Source of the DNA: Leptothrix discophora | GTDB taxonomy: Bacteria > Pseudomonadota > Gammaproteobacteria > Burkholderiales > Burkholderiaceae_C | DNA length: 64,000 bases | Direction of reading: 5' to 3' | NCBI RefSeq assembly: GCF_030705305.1 | Contig: NZ_JAUZEE010000014.1 | Coordinates: forward strand, 19,614 to 83,613 | In this document: positions 16,394 to 25,812 of the stretch, one piece after another | Layout of the letters: each line of letters starts with the position of its first letter | Position numbering within the stretch: position 1 is the stretch's first letter | The notes under the pieces: generated by a model | What the model was told of the DNA's origin: nothing | What the model saw: only the letters and a program-made list of their open reading frames with translations | Databases searched by the model: none | Made by a program: the position numbers and the translations under genes

Positions 16394-18865
16394 ATGACCG
16401 AACCCGTCAACATCGAAGCCCTGCTGGACGCCATGACGCTGGACGAGCAGGTCAGCCTGCTGGCCGGCGCCGACTTCTGGACCACCGTCCCGATCCCGCG
16501 CCTGGGCGTGCCGTCTGTCAAGGTCAGCGACGGCCCGAACGGCGCGCGCGGCGGCATCTTCAAGGACGGCCCCAGCACGGCCTGCTTCCCGGTCGGCATC
16601 GCGCTGGCCGCGACCTGGAACCCCGCGCTGATTGCCGAGACCGGCGCGGCGCTGGGCGTGGAGGCCCGCCTGAAGGGCGCGCGCGTGCTGCTCGCGCCGA
16701 CCGTCAACCTGCAGCGCACGGTCTACAACGGCCGCAACTTCGAGTGCCATTCGGAAGACCCGTGGTTGTCCTCCGAGATGGCGGTGGCCTACGTCAACGG
16801 CCTGCAGTCGACCGGCGTGGCCGCGACCATCAAGCACTTCGTCGGCAACGAGAGCGAGTACCAGCGCATGACGGTCAGCTCGGACATCCCCGAGCGGCCG
16901 CTGCGCGAGCTGTACCTGCTGCCCTTCGAGCGCGCGGTGAAGGTGGCGAAGGTGCAGTGCGTGATGACCGGCTACAACCGCGTCGACGGCACCTTCATGG
17001 CCGACCACCACCGCCTGGTCACGCAGGTGCTTCGCGACGAGTGGGGCTTCGACGGCCTGGTCATGACCGACTGGATGGCCCACCACGACACCGTGCGCAG
17101 CGTGCTGGCCGGCTGCGACCTGGAGATGCCCGGACCGACCCGCGAGCGGGGCAATAAGCTCGTCGCCGCCGTGCAGGACGGCCGCCTGCCGGCCGATGCG
17201 GTGCGGGCCTGCGCCCGCCGCGTGCTGCAGCTGGCCGAGCGGGTCGGCAGCTTCGCCGACCCGGTCATCCCGGCCGAGCGCGACGACGACCTGCCGGCCC
17301 ACCGCGCGCTGATCCGCCGCCTGGGCGCCGAAGGCGCGGTGCTGCTGAAGAACGACGCCGACGCCCTGCCGCTGGCGTTGAAGGCCGGCCAGACCGTCGC
17401 GCTGATCGGCCATGCCGCCGTGACGCCGCAGATCATGGGCGGCGGCAGCGCGAACGTGAACGCGCACCACCGCAGCGCGCCGATGGCCGCGTTGCAGGCG
17501 GCCTGCCCAGGCGTGGACTTCGTCCACCGGCCCGGTGCCGACAGCCACCGCTGGACGCCGCTGATGCCGGTGCCGATGACGGTGGACTTCTGGGCCAACG
17601 ACCGCTTCGACGGCCCGGTGGTCGCCACGCAGACCTCGCCCAACACCGAGATCATGTGGTTCGGCAGCCTGCCCGCCGGGCTTGATCCCTACGACTTCTC
17701 GGCCCGCACCACGCTGCGCTTCGTCGCCGAGGCCGAGGGCCTGCACGCCTTCTCGCTGGTCTCGACCGGCCTGGCGCGCGCCACGCTCAACGGCGAGCCG
17801 GTGCTCGATGCCTGGACCGGCTGGCGGCGCGGCGACACCTACTTCACCTTCGGCTGCGACGAGGTGCTGCACCACCGCACATTGCAGGCGGGCGACGTGG
17901 TCGAGCTGCAGGTCGAGTTCAGCACCGCGGTCGAGGGCGGTGGCTTCGGGGTGCATGCGCTGCGGGTCGGTGCCAGCCGCCTGATGGGCGAGGCCGACAT
18001 CGCCGCCGCGGTCGACGCGGCCGCGAAGGCCGATGTCGCCATCGTCTTCGCCGGCCTGAACGCCGAATGGGACAACGAGGGCCTGGACCGCCCCGGCATC
18101 GCGCTGCCGCATGCCCAGGATGAGCTGATCGCCCGCGTCGCCGCCGCCAACCCGAACACCGTCGTCGTGCTGCAGAGCGGCTCGCCGCTGCTGCTGCCCT
18201 GGCTGGACGCGGTGCCGGCGGTCCTGCAGGCCTGGTATCCGGGCCAGGAATGCGGCCTCGCGATCGCCGACGTGCTGACCGGCGCGGCCGCGCCCGGCGG
18301 CCGCCTGCCGCAGACCTGGCCGCTGCGCATCGAGGACTCCGTGGCCTTCGGCGACCCGGCGCAATACCCCGGCGTCGACGGCCATGTGCGCTACGGCGAG
18401 GACGTCTTCATCGGCTACCGCCACCATGAGGCGCGCGGCCATGCGGTGCGCTTCCCGTTCGGCCACGGCCTGTCCTACACCCGCTTCGAGCAGACCGGCC
18501 TGGCGCTGGACCGCACGACGCTGCAGCCTGGCGACACGCTGACCGCCACCGTGACGGTGCGCAATGCCGGCCCGCGCGCGGGCAGCGAGGTGGTGCAGCT
18601 CTACGTGCACGACACGGCCAGCACGCTGGCCCGCCCGCCCCAGGAGCTGAAGGCCTTTGCCAAGGTCGCGCTGCAGCCGGGCGAGTCGCGCACGGTGAGC
18701 CTGAGCCTGGACATGCGCGCCTTCGCCGCCTACGACGTCGACCGGGCGGCCTGGTGGGCCGAGGCCGGCACCTTCGAGATCCGCGTCGGCAGCAGCTCGG
18801 CGGCCATCCACCAGCGCGAAACGGTGACGCTCGCGGCGGACTGGGTGGAGCCGGTGGCGCGTTGA
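16394..18865 (+). CDS. GH3 family beta-glucosidase with PA14-like insert
   Basis: 823 residues: an N-terminal GH3 barrel (nucleophile Asp 226 in VMTDWMAHHD; KHFVGNESEYQR substrate loop near residue 155), the GH3 C-terminal domain split by a PA14-like insert at about residues 385-530, and a C-terminal fibronectin III-like domain (about 740-820). This is the BglX/broad beta-glucosidase architecture. No signal peptide is seen, so it acts on imported glycosides. It is the last gene of the plus-strand locus, convergent with the next gene after only 13 bases. Confidence 0.88.
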   Translation: MTEPVNIEALLDAMTLDEQVSLLAGADFWTTVPIPRLGVPSVKVSDGPNGARGGIFKDGPSTACFPVGIALAATWNPALIAETGAALGVEARLKGARVLLAPTVNLQRTVYNGRNFECHSEDPWLSSEMAVAYVNGLQSTGVAATIKHFVGNESEYQRMTVSSDIPERPLRELYLLPFERAVKVAKVQCVMTGYNRVDGTFMADHHRLVTQVLRDEWGFDGLVMTDWMAHHDTVRSVLAGCDLEMPGPTRERGNKLVAAVQDGRLPADAVRACARRVLQLAERVGSFADPVIPAERDDDLPAHRALIRRLGAEGAVLLKNDADALPLALKAGQTVALIGHAAVTPQIMGGGSANVNAHHRSAPMAALQAACPGVDFVHRPGADSHRWTPLMPVPMTVDFWANDRFDGPVVATQTSPNTEIMWFGSLPAGLDPYDFSARTTLRFVAEAEGLHAFSLVSTGLARATLNGEPVLDAWTGWRRGDTYFTFGCDEVLHHRTLQAGDVVELQVEFSTAVEGGGFGVHALRVGASRLMGEADIAAAVDAAAKADVAIVFAGLNAEWDNEGLDRPGIALPHAQDELIARVAAANPNTVVVLQSGSPLLLPWLDAVPAVLQAWYPGQECGLAIADVLTGAAAPGGRLPQTWPLRIEDSVAFGDPAQYPGVDGHVRYGEDVFIGYRHHEARGHAVRFPFGHGLSYTRFEQTGLALDRTTLQPGDTLTATVTVRNAGPRAGSEVVQLYVHDTASTLARPPQELKAFAKVALQPGESRTVSLSLDMRAFAAYDVDRAAWWAEAGTFEIRVGSSSAAIHQRETVTLAADWVEPVAR

Positions 18866-18878
18866 CGGGGCAGGCCCC

Positions 18879-20132
18879 TCAGGGCAGGAAGGAGAAGTCC
18901 TGCGTCAGTGCCGCGGGGAAGGCCGGAACGGCGACGTTGACGTCGATGTCGGCCGACTTCACCGTGCCCGACCCATCGCGGGCTTCGAGCCGGTAGCGGC
19001 CGGCGCTGGCCGCGTCCGGGGCGAAGGGCCATGCCACCGGCAGCGCCGCGTAGGGCAGCGTGTAGGTCGCGCCCGTGGGCAGCGCCATCGTCCAGGCGCC
19101 GGTGTCGGCGTCGATCGCGGTCCAGCGCAGCTCGATGGTCCTGGGGCCGGCCAGCGTCTGGATGGCGCGGACTTCGCCGGCCAGCGGCGGCGGCAGCGTC
19201 GTCGTGACGGTGCCGGCGACGGTGCGCCCGGCGTTGGCGGCCGCAGGCAGGTCGATCGGCAACGCCGCGCTGTTGACCTGCGTCGGCGAGATCGCGGCGA
19301 CCGGCACGTCGGTGATCACGGCGGTGACGCGACCGGCGGCGCTGATGACCAGGTTGTAGCTGCCGGCGGCAAGGCCCGGCAGCTCGAAGCGACCGGCATC
19401 GGGCAGGCCCGGGCCAACCGGCGCGGTCGCCTTGACCACCACGCCGTTGCCCTGTTGCGCCGACACGCTCACCGGTCCGGCCAGCAGCGACGGATCGACC
19501 CAGCCGACGATGCGCAGGCCGGCATCGGTGACGCGCGGGAAGGCGGTGAGCACCGGCTTGAGGTTGTAGCGGCCGGAATTGCCGCGCCTGACCACCGACT
19601 TGCAGGCATCGAAGTCGATGACCCAGTCGACCCGTTGGCCGGGCAGCACGGTGATGTCGGCGGTCGTGTTGATCTTCAGTCCGGACTGCTGGCCGCTCGG
19701 CGTGTCCAGCGCGACCTCGGCGCCGGTGCCGCCGGTCAGCACGAGGCTGTTGGCGAGCGTGGCACCGGTATTCGACGCCAGCACCAGCCGCATCTGTTGG
19801 TAGGTGCCCGCCGGCAGCGGGATCTCGCCCAGTTCCTGCAGGACGCCGTTCTGCAGGTCCAGCAGGTTCGTCTTCTGCGGGTTCGGCAGCACGATGCGGA
19901 ACCAGCCGGCGCCGGTGCCATCGGGCGCGGTGGCGCTCGGGTTCACGCGCACCTCGGTCACCGTCACGTTGACCTCGTCAAAGCCGCAGGACGGCGCGTC
20001 GGTCATGGACACGCGCAAGGTGCCGTTGCCGGCCGCGCCGGTGCCGCCGATGCCACCGCCGCCGCCACCACAGGCGGTCAACAGCAGGGCCAGGGTGCTG
20101 GCGGCGATGGCCGCGAGGGTCTTGGATCTCAT
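18879..20132 (-). CDS. DUF4382 lipoprotein
   Basis: 417 residues with a lipoprotein signal: a hydrophobic N terminus ends in LLLTACGGGGGG, so Cys 21 is the probable lipidated residue. The following GTLRVSMTDAPSCGFDEV and VTEVRV segments match DUF4382. The second half (about 205-400) looks like repeated carboxypeptidase-regulatory/beta-sandwich domains. Function is unknown; the family is often surface-exposed or envelope-associated. Its ATG overlaps the stop of the DUF6502 gene (ATGA), so the two are co-translated. Confidence 0.75.
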   Translation of the reverse strand: MRSKTLAAIAASTLALLLTACGGGGGGIGGTGAAGNGTLRVSMTDAPSCGFDEVNVTVTEVRVNPSATAPDGTGAGWFRIVLPNPQKTNLLDLQNGVLQELGEIPLPAGTYQQMRLVLASNTGATLANSLVLTGGTGAEVALDTPSGQQSGLKINTTADITVLPGQRVDWVIDFDACKSVVRRGNSGRYNLKPVLTAFPRVTDAGLRIVGWVDPSLLAGPVSVSAQQGNGVVVKATAPVGPGLPDAGRFELPGLAAGSYNLVISAAGRVTAVITDVPVAAISPTQVNSAALPIDLPAAANAGRTVAGTVTTTLPPPLAGEVRAIQTLAGPRTIELRWTAIDADTGAWTMALPTGATYTLPYAALPVAWPFAPDAASAGRYRLEARDGSGTVKSADIDVNVAVPAFPAALTQDFSFLP

Positions 20133-21028
20133 GACGATGCTCCAGTCGGATCGGTCGGGTCGGGCGTCCGCGCGGCGGCGGGCTCCTCGAAGTAATAGAT
20201 GCCCAGGCCGACCCGCAGGCGCGGGCCTGCCTGGGTGTCGCCGGGGGCGGGCAGGTCGGTGTCGTGGTCGGCCAGCCAGCGGTCGAGCTGTTCGAGCAGG
20301 CGCTGCGCCTGGCTGGCGCCGAGCTGGCGGAAGGCCGGCAGGGCCTCGGCCGGGATGGCCTCGTACATGACCTTGCGCTGATAGCGCGGGTTGTCGGCGC
20401 CGTGCTGGATGTTGTGGTCGATGGTCGCGATCAGGTCGGCGACGTCCTGGCCCAGGATGTCGAGCTTGTCGAGCGGGCCGTCGGCCGGCACGTAGGCCGC
20501 GTTCTGCAACGCGATGCGGCCGTCCTCGGTGCGGCGCACGGCGCCCACGCGCAGCAGCTCGTCGAGCATCGCCCGCACCGGCATGTCGCCGCTGTGGCGG
20601 CGCACCAGTGCGCCGAAGCCGGTGGCGGTGTCGTTCGGGTCGAGCGGGCGCGGGTTGCCGGCGGCATCGTGGAAGGTGGCGTCACGGACCCAGCCGGTCA
20701 GGACCCGGGCGGCGCGGTTGTAGCGCTGGCGCGGCGGCTCACCCTCGATCACGTCGGCGCCTTCGCGGTGCACCGGCTGCGTGGCCTCGACGACCAGCCG
20801 GGTGACCTCCTTGCGGGTCAGGCCCGACAGGATGGACGCGCGCGAGATCGACGACTTCTTGCCCTCGATGGCGAAGTCCTGCATCGCCACCTCGACGTAG
20901 ACGCGCTTGGCGATCGCCTCGAAGGCGACGAAGGACATCGACTGGCGCAACAGCACGCGGAACAGCGGCCGCAGCAGCCGCGCGACAGCGGCTTCGAGCA
21001 CGGTCTGGAGACGGGTGTGAACTTCCAT
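20129..21028 (-). CDS. DUF6502 family protein, possible regulator
   Basis: 299 residues, soluble. The N terminus (LFRVLLRQSMSFVAFEAIAK) and the segment SISRASILSGLTRKEVTRLV look like a winged-helix region, as in DUF6502 proteins of unknown function. It is co-transcribed with the DUF4382 lipoprotein gene through a 4-bp ATGA overlap. A perfect dyad lies 1 base upstream of the start codon, and no Shine-Dalgarno sequence is visible, which suggests leaderless translation and perhaps autoregulation. Function is otherwise unknown. Confidence 0.65.
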   Translation of the reverse strand: MEVHTRLQTVLEAAVARLLRPLFRVLLRQSMSFVAFEAIAKRVYVEVAMQDFAIEGKKSSISRASILSGLTRKEVTRLVVEATQPVHREGADVIEGEPPRQRYNRAARVLTGWVRDATFHDAAGNPRPLDPNDTATGFGALVRRHSGDMPVRAMLDELLRVGAVRRTEDGRIALQNAAYVPADGPLDKLDILGQDVADLIATIDHNIQHGADNPRYQRKVMYEAIPAEALPAFRQLGASQAQRLLEQLDRWLADHDTDLPAPGDTQAGPRLRVGLGIYYFEEPAAARTPDPTDPTGASS

Positions 21029-21029
21029 A

Positions 21030-21047
21030 TTGGGAAATTTATCCCAA
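21030..21047. promoter_or_regulatory. Perfect dyad at the DUF6502 start codon
   Basis: TTGGGA-N6-TCCCAA within an AT-rich patch that contrasts with the surrounding GC-rich DNA. It abuts the ATG complement at 21026-21028. Read on the minus strand, GATAAA within it could serve as a -10 element for a leaderless transcript. It is probably an operator or promoter element of the DUF6502-DUF4382 operon. Confidence 0.45.
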
Positions 21048-21186
21048 AAAAATGGAAGAACCGCCGATGGATGGTGACCAGTTGTGTGGACTTGTGAGCC
21101 GCCGCCGAACCGTCCGGCGCGCGGTTTCCAGCCCCGCCATGCAGCGACCCGGCAGGCCTTGCGGCGCTGCCGGGTCGTTCAGGGGC

Positions 21187-21233
21187 GGAAGTGAAGGGGC
21201 GGGTGGAAAGGGGCGGGTGGAAAGGGCGGGCGG
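21187..21233. repeat. Short G-rich tandem repeat
   Basis: About three imperfect copies of a 14-bp unit GTGGAAAGGGGCGG lie just downstream of the flavoprotein gene, in a 211-base intergenic region. That region also holds an 11-bp stem (21145-21155 with 21167-21177) without a U-tract. No function can be assigned. Confidence 0.6.
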
Positions 21234-21239
21234 TGGCGT

Positions 21240-22520
21240 TCAGCCTGCGCCGGTCGGCGTGGCCACGGACGCGAGGTCACAGGCCGGATCGGCGACCTGG
21301 GCCGGCGTCGGCCCCTGGCCCGCGTCCAGCAGCTTGCGCGCCAGCAGGTGGGTGCGGGCGTCGTCGACGGTGTCGACCGCGACCAGCTGGCCGGCCCGGA
21401 AATGCCACAGCGAGAAAGGCGTGCCGCCGTCCGGATCGCCGCGCAGCACGGCCGCGTCGGCGCCCTGGGACAGGCCGGCCATCTGCAGCTTGTGGTCGTA
21501 CTGGTCGGACCAGAACCACGGCGTCGCGGTGAAGGGCCGCGCCTGGCCGAGAAGCGCCGCCGCCGCGCAGCGGGCCTGCTCGGTGGCGTTCTGGACCGAT
21601 TCCAGCCGCAGCAGCGTGCCGTCGTCCAGCCGGCGGGCGGTGCAGTCGCCGGCGGCGACGATGCGCGGGTCGGCGGTCCGGCCGCAGGCGTCGACGACGA
21701 TGCCGCGGTCGCACGCCAGACCGGCCTCGCGTGCCAGGCTGTCGTTGGCCGCCACGCCCACGCCCAGCAGCACCCGGCCGGCCGGCAGCAGGCGGCCATC
21801 GGCCAGCCGCACGGCACTGACGCGGCCAGCCTCGGCCTCGATCGCCTCGATGCGGGCATCCAGCACCAGTTCCACGCCGTGGCGGCGGTGCAGCGCCGCG
21901 TACCAGTCCGACATCAGGGGCGTCAGCACCCGGCCGAGCAGGCGGGGCGCGGCCTCCAGCACCGTCACCGCGACACCCAGCTGGCGCGCGGTCGCGGCCA
22001 CCTCCAGGCCGATGAAGCCGCCGCCGATCACGACCAGCGGCCGGCCCTGGGCGCGGCAGTCGGCCAGGCCGGCGGCCAGCCCGTCGGCGTCGGCCTTGCT
22101 GCGCAGCACGCAGACGCCGGGCGTGTCCACGCCGGGGATGGGCAGGCGGCGTGCGCTGGCGCCGGTGGCCAGCACCAGTCCGGCCCACGGCAGGGTCTCG
22201 CCATCGGCCAGCGTCACGGTGGCGGCGGCGCGGTCGATCGCCACGACCCGGCTGCCGGTGCGCAGGCGGATCTGCTTCTTCTCCAGCATCGCGGGCGGAC
22301 GCAGCGCGAGCTGGGCATCGCCGCTCTGGCCGGCCAGCCAGGCCTTGGACAGCGGCGGCCGGTGGTAGGGACCGATCGGCTCGTCACCCAGCAAGGTGAT
22401 CTCGCCGACATGGCCGCCGCTGCGCAGCGCCTCGGCCGCGAAGGTGGCGGCCTGGCCGGCGCCGATGATGAGGATGGGGGCGTCGCCGGGCAGGCCGGCA
22501 GGGGAGGTGTCGTGCGTCAT
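21240..22520 (-). CDS. NAD(P)/FAD-dependent ferredoxin reductase-like oxidoreductase
   Basis: 426 residues. The FAD-binding motif ILIIGAGQAATFAAEAL is at the N terminus and a second NAD(P)H-binding GGGFIGLEVAATA near residue 160. The C-terminal domain with TPWFWSDQYDHKLQMAG is typical of the reductase of multicomponent dioxygenases and P450 systems. It passes electrons from NAD(P)H to a ferredoxin or rubredoxin. No oxygenase or ferredoxin gene is adjacent, so the partner is unknown. ATG at 22520 (MTHDTS) is chosen; an in-frame ATG at 22571 would add 17 unlike-family residues. Confidence 0.8.
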   Translation of the reverse strand: MTHDTSPAGLPGDAPILIIGAGQAATFAAEALRSGGHVGEITLLGDEPIGPYHRPPLSKAWLAGQSGDAQLALRPPAMLEKKQIRLRTGSRVVAIDRAAATVTLADGETLPWAGLVLATGASARRLPIPGVDTPGVCVLRSKADADGLAAGLADCRAQGRPLVVIGGGFIGLEVAATARQLGVAVTVLEAAPRLLGRVLTPLMSDWYAALHRRHGVELVLDARIEAIEAEAGRVSAVRLADGRLLPAGRVLLGVGVAANDSLAREAGLACDRGIVVDACGRTADPRIVAAGDCTARRLDDGTLLRLESVQNATEQARCAAAALLGQARPFTATPWFWSDQYDHKLQMAGLSQGADAAVLRGDPDGGTPFSLWHFRAGQLVAVDTVDDARTHLLARKLLDAGQGPTPAQVADPACDLASVATPTGAG

Positions 22521-22589
22521 CCCGCGATGATTCCCGAACGTGTCTGAACCCGCGCCGAGCGGGCTGTTCATCGTGGCGACAGGCCGCGC

Positions 22590-23834
22590 TCAGGACGTCG
22601 CCAGCGTCACCTCGGCCGGCGTGCGCCGCATCAGCACCCGGCCTTCGCGCATCGACAGCAGCGCATGGCCCTGGCTGCGCAGCACCTCGACGTCGCTGTC
22701 GGCCGACAGGATCAGCAGGTTGGCCGGACGGCCCTCGGCGATGCCGTGGCGCTCGCCCAGGGCCAGCAGGCGGGCCGGGTGGTCGATGACGAAGTCCAGG
22801 CAGCGCTGCAGGTCGACGTGGCCCAGCATGTGGCAGATGTGCAGGCCGGCTTCGAGGATGCGCAGGATGTTGCCGTTGCCCAGCGGATACCACGGGTCCT
22901 GGATCGAGTCCTGCGCGAACGCGACCGTCATGCCCGCGCGGTCCAGCTCGGGCACGCGGGTCAGGCCGCGGCGCTTCGGGTAGGTGTCGAAGCGGCCCTG
23001 CAGGTGGATGCTCTCGGTCGGGCAGCAGACGAAGCCGATGCCCGACATCGACAGCAGCCGGAACAGCTTGGCGCAGTAGGCGTTGTCGTAGGAGCCCATC
23101 GCGGTGGTGTGGCTGGCGGTCACGCGTGCGCCCATGCCGCGCTGGCGGGCGGCCTCGGCCAGCACCTCCAGGAAGCGCGAGTGCGGGTCGTCGGTCTCGT
23201 CGCAGTGCACGTCGACCAGGCAGCCGTGGCGCTCGGCCAGGTCCATCAGGAAATGGATCGACGCGACGCCCTGCTCGCGGGTGTTCTCGAAATGCGGGAT
23301 GCCGCCGACCACGTCCGCGCCGATCGCCACCGCCTCGGTCATCAGCCGGCGGCCGTCCGGGTAGGACTCGATGCCCTCCTGCGGGAAGGCGACGATCTGC
23401 AGCTCGACCAGGTGGCGGACCTCGTCGCGCACCTCCACCATCGCGCGCAGCGCGGCCAGGCTCGGATCGGTCACGTCCACATGGGTGCGGACCTGCTGGA
23501 TGCCGTGGCGGGCCAGCATCTGCAGCGTCGCATGGGCGCGCGCCTTGGTGTCCTCGTGGGTGACCAGCGCCTTGCGCTCGGACCAGCGCTCGATGCCCTC
23601 GAACAGCGTGCCGCTCATGTTCCAGGCCGGCTGGCCGGCGGTCAGCGCGGCGTCCAGATGGATGTGCGGCTCGATGAAGGGCGCGACCACCAGGTGGCCG
23701 GCCGCGTCGGTGTCGGCCAGCCCGCTGGCGACGAGGCCGGGCTGTGCCTCGATCGCGGCGATGCGGCCGCCCGACAGGCGCAGCGTGTGCAGGCCCACAC
23801 GGTCGCGCAGGCGGGCGTTGAGGATGCGGGACAT
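22590..23834 (-). CDS. codA: Cytosine deaminase
   Basis: 414 residues, close to E. coli CodA (about 427). It is an amidohydrolase barrel with metal ligands in PHIHLDA, the catalytic HCDETDD motif, the SHTTAMG His and the AQDSIQD Asp. It deaminates cytosine to uracil, and the family also includes isocytosine and creatinine deaminases. AAGGAA precedes the ATG at 23834. No cytosine permease (codB) gene is adjacent, so the role could be salvage of internal cytosine or a related base. Confidence 0.8.
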   Translation of the reverse strand: MSRILNARLRDRVGLHTLRLSGGRIAAIEAQPGLVASGLADTDAAGHLVVAPFIEPHIHLDAALTAGQPAWNMSGTLFEGIERWSERKALVTHEDTKARAHATLQMLARHGIQQVRTHVDVTDPSLAALRAMVEVRDEVRHLVELQIVAFPQEGIESYPDGRRLMTEAVAIGADVVGGIPHFENTREQGVASIHFLMDLAERHGCLVDVHCDETDDPHSRFLEVLAEAARQRGMGARVTASHTTAMGSYDNAYCAKLFRLLSMSGIGFVCCPTESIHLQGRFDTYPKRRGLTRVPELDRAGMTVAFAQDSIQDPWYPLGNGNILRILEAGLHICHMLGHVDLQRCLDFVIDHPARLLALGERHGIAEGRPANLLILSADSDVEVLRSQGHALLSMREGRVLMRRTPAEVTLATS

Positions 23835-23954
23835 GGTGTTCCTTTCGAAGTTCCGGGCCACGGGACGTGGTGTTGCATCAAGCATGCCCGAGCGGCGTGT
23901 CGGCCCCGCTACCATCCTCGCGCCTGGGTTCCAGCCCAGGCTGGAAACCCACCC

Positions 23955-25766
23955 TTGACCGCGACCCTGGCCCCCGACACCACCTCATCCAGCCGTCCCG
24001 ATGCCCGCCGTTCGCAGCGCACCCTGAGCCGCTCGATCGGGCTGGCGGGCCTGTTGCTGCTCGCGCTCGCCTGGATCGCGACCGCCGCCTTCCTGCAGTA
24101 CGAGCGCCAGGAGGCGCTGGACTCGCGGGCCCGCGAGAACATGAACCTGGCCCGCGCGCTGGAGGAAATGAGCGTGCGCGTGTTCGCCACGGTCGACCAG
24201 GCGACGCAGCGGGTCAGCGAGGCGGTCCGCAGTGGCGACGAGCCGCTGCGCCAGCTGACCCAGTTCGCCAAGGAGACCGGCCTGGTGCCGAACATCCTGG
24301 TGCAGCTGTCGCTGGTCGGGCCGGACGGGCACTTCATGGGCAGCAACCTCGATCCGGACGGCTCGCGCACCGGCCGCGTCGACCTGAGCGAGCGCGAGCA
24401 CATCCGGGCGCATCTCACGCCCAGCCTGGTCGACCGCTCGGCCCAGGGCCTGTTCGCCAAGGGCCTGTTCATCGGCAAGCCGGTGCTGGGCAAGGTCTCG
24501 GGGCGCTGGACCCTGCAGCTCTCGCGCCGCATCGACGGGCCGGACGGCCGCGTGCTCGGCGTGGTCGTCGCCTCGGTCGATCCGGCCTATTTCGAGACCG
24601 TCTACAGCAGCGTCGACCTGGGCCGCGACGGCGTGGTGACGCTGGTCGGCGAGGACCTGATGGTGCGCGCCCGGGTGGTCGACGGCCGACGCGCCGGCAT
24701 GGGCCAGCGCATCGCCGGCGCCGGGCCGATGTCGCAGCCGGCGCTCGCGACCACCAGCACCTACCAGGCCCGCAGCGGCGTCGACGGCATCGACCGCGTG
24801 ATCGCGCTGCGCCGCATCACCGGCTTCCCGCTGTTCGTGCTGGTGGGCGCGTCGCTGGACGACGCGCTGGCCGACTGGGTGGCGATGCGCAACGCGCTGG
24901 TCGGGCTGATGGGCCTGCTGACCGCCGCGGTCGGGCTGGCGCTCTACGCCTTCACCAACAGCGTGCGGCGGCTGGAAGCCAGCAACCGCGAGCTGGCCGC
25001 GAGCGAGGCGCGGGCGCAGACGGCCAACCAGGCGAAGTCGGAGTTCCTGGCCGCGATCTCGCACGAGCTGCGCACGCCGCTGACCAGCATCCGCGGATTC
25101 GCCGAGCTGATGGAGGTCCGCATCGGCGACCCGCGCTATCGGGAACAGGCCGGGCTGATCCGCAAGTCGGCCGAGCACCTGAATGCGCTGCTGACCGAGA
25201 TCCTCGACCTGGCCAAGGTGGAAGCCGGCGCGATGCCGGTGCGCCATGCACCGGTCGAGCTGGCGCCGCTGCTGCGCGGCGTGGCCGAGCTGTTCGCGGT
25301 CACCGCCAACGAGAAGGGCCTGGCGCTGGACCTGGACCTGGCGGCGGATCTGCCGGCCACGCTGGTCTGCGACGAACTGCGGCTCAAGCAGGTGCTCAAC
25401 AACCTGATGTCCAACGCGCTGAAGTTCACCCGCGAGGGCCGGGTGACGCTGTCGGCCGAGACCGCCGAGACCGCCGGCCGGCCGGTCATCCGGCTGCATG
25501 TGAGCGACACGGGTCCGGGCATCGCGCCCGAGCTGCACGAGCTGATCTTCGAGCGATTCCGCCAGGCCGATGCGCGCATCAGCCATGAACACGGCGGCAC
25601 CGGCCTGGGGCTGGCGCTGGCCCGTGCGCTGGCCGAGCTGATGGGTGGGACGCTGGGGGTGGATTCGGCACCGGGACGTGGCGCGCGCTTCACGCTGACG
25701 CTGCCGCGCGAGCCGCTCGCGCCGTCGGCGTCCGAGCCGGACGCCGGGTCAGGCACCGACCGCTAG
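23955..25766 (+). CDS. Membrane sensor histidine kinase (orphan)
   Basis: 603 residues from a TTG start at 23955. A membrane segment at about 28-50 is followed by a periplasmic Cache-like sensor domain (about 55-310), a second membrane segment (about 315-335), HisKA with the phospho-His in AISHELRTPLTS, and HATPase_c (N-box NNLMSNALKF, G1 SDTGPGIAP, G2 HGGTGLGLAL). No response regulator gene is adjacent. The signal is unknown; Cache domains usually bind small metabolites such as amino or carboxylic acids. Domains are certain; the exact start is less so. Confidence 0.85.
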   Translation: MTATLAPDTTSSSRPDARRSQRTLSRSIGLAGLLLLALAWIATAAFLQYERQEALDSRARENMNLARALEEMSVRVFATVDQATQRVSEAVRSGDEPLRQLTQFAKETGLVPNILVQLSLVGPDGHFMGSNLDPDGSRTGRVDLSEREHIRAHLTPSLVDRSAQGLFAKGLFIGKPVLGKVSGRWTLQLSRRIDGPDGRVLGVVVASVDPAYFETVYSSVDLGRDGVVTLVGEDLMVRARVVDGRRAGMGQRIAGAGPMSQPALATTSTYQARSGVDGIDRVIALRRITGFPLFVLVGASLDDALADWVAMRNALVGLMGLLTAAVGLALYAFTNSVRRLEASNRELAASEARAQTANQAKSEFLAAISHELRTPLTSIRGFAELMEVRIGDPRYREQAGLIRKSAEHLNALLTEILDLAKVEAGAMPVRHAPVELAPLLRGVAELFAVTANEKGLALDLDLAADLPATLVCDELRLKQVLNNLMSNALKFTREGRVTLSAETAETAGRPVIRLHVSDTGPGIAPELHELIFERFRQADARISHEHGGTGLGLALARALAELMGGTLGVDSAPGRGARFTLTLPREPLAPSASEPDAGSGTDR

Positions 25767-25812
25767 GCCGGCGCCCGGGACCGCGGGTGGGCGGTCTCGT
25801 TCAGGCCCTGGA

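Noticed and set aside
15200..18811. Very long open frame on the minus strand opposite the Gfo/Idh and GH3 genes
   Set aside because: It mirrors well-recognised plus-strand genes and is rich in Ala, Gly, Arg, His and Gln without any family motif. This is a usual artefact of high-GC coding DNA.
21145..21177. Hairpin downstream of the flavoprotein gene as a terminator
   Set aside because: The stem is 11 bp, but no U-tract follows on either strand.
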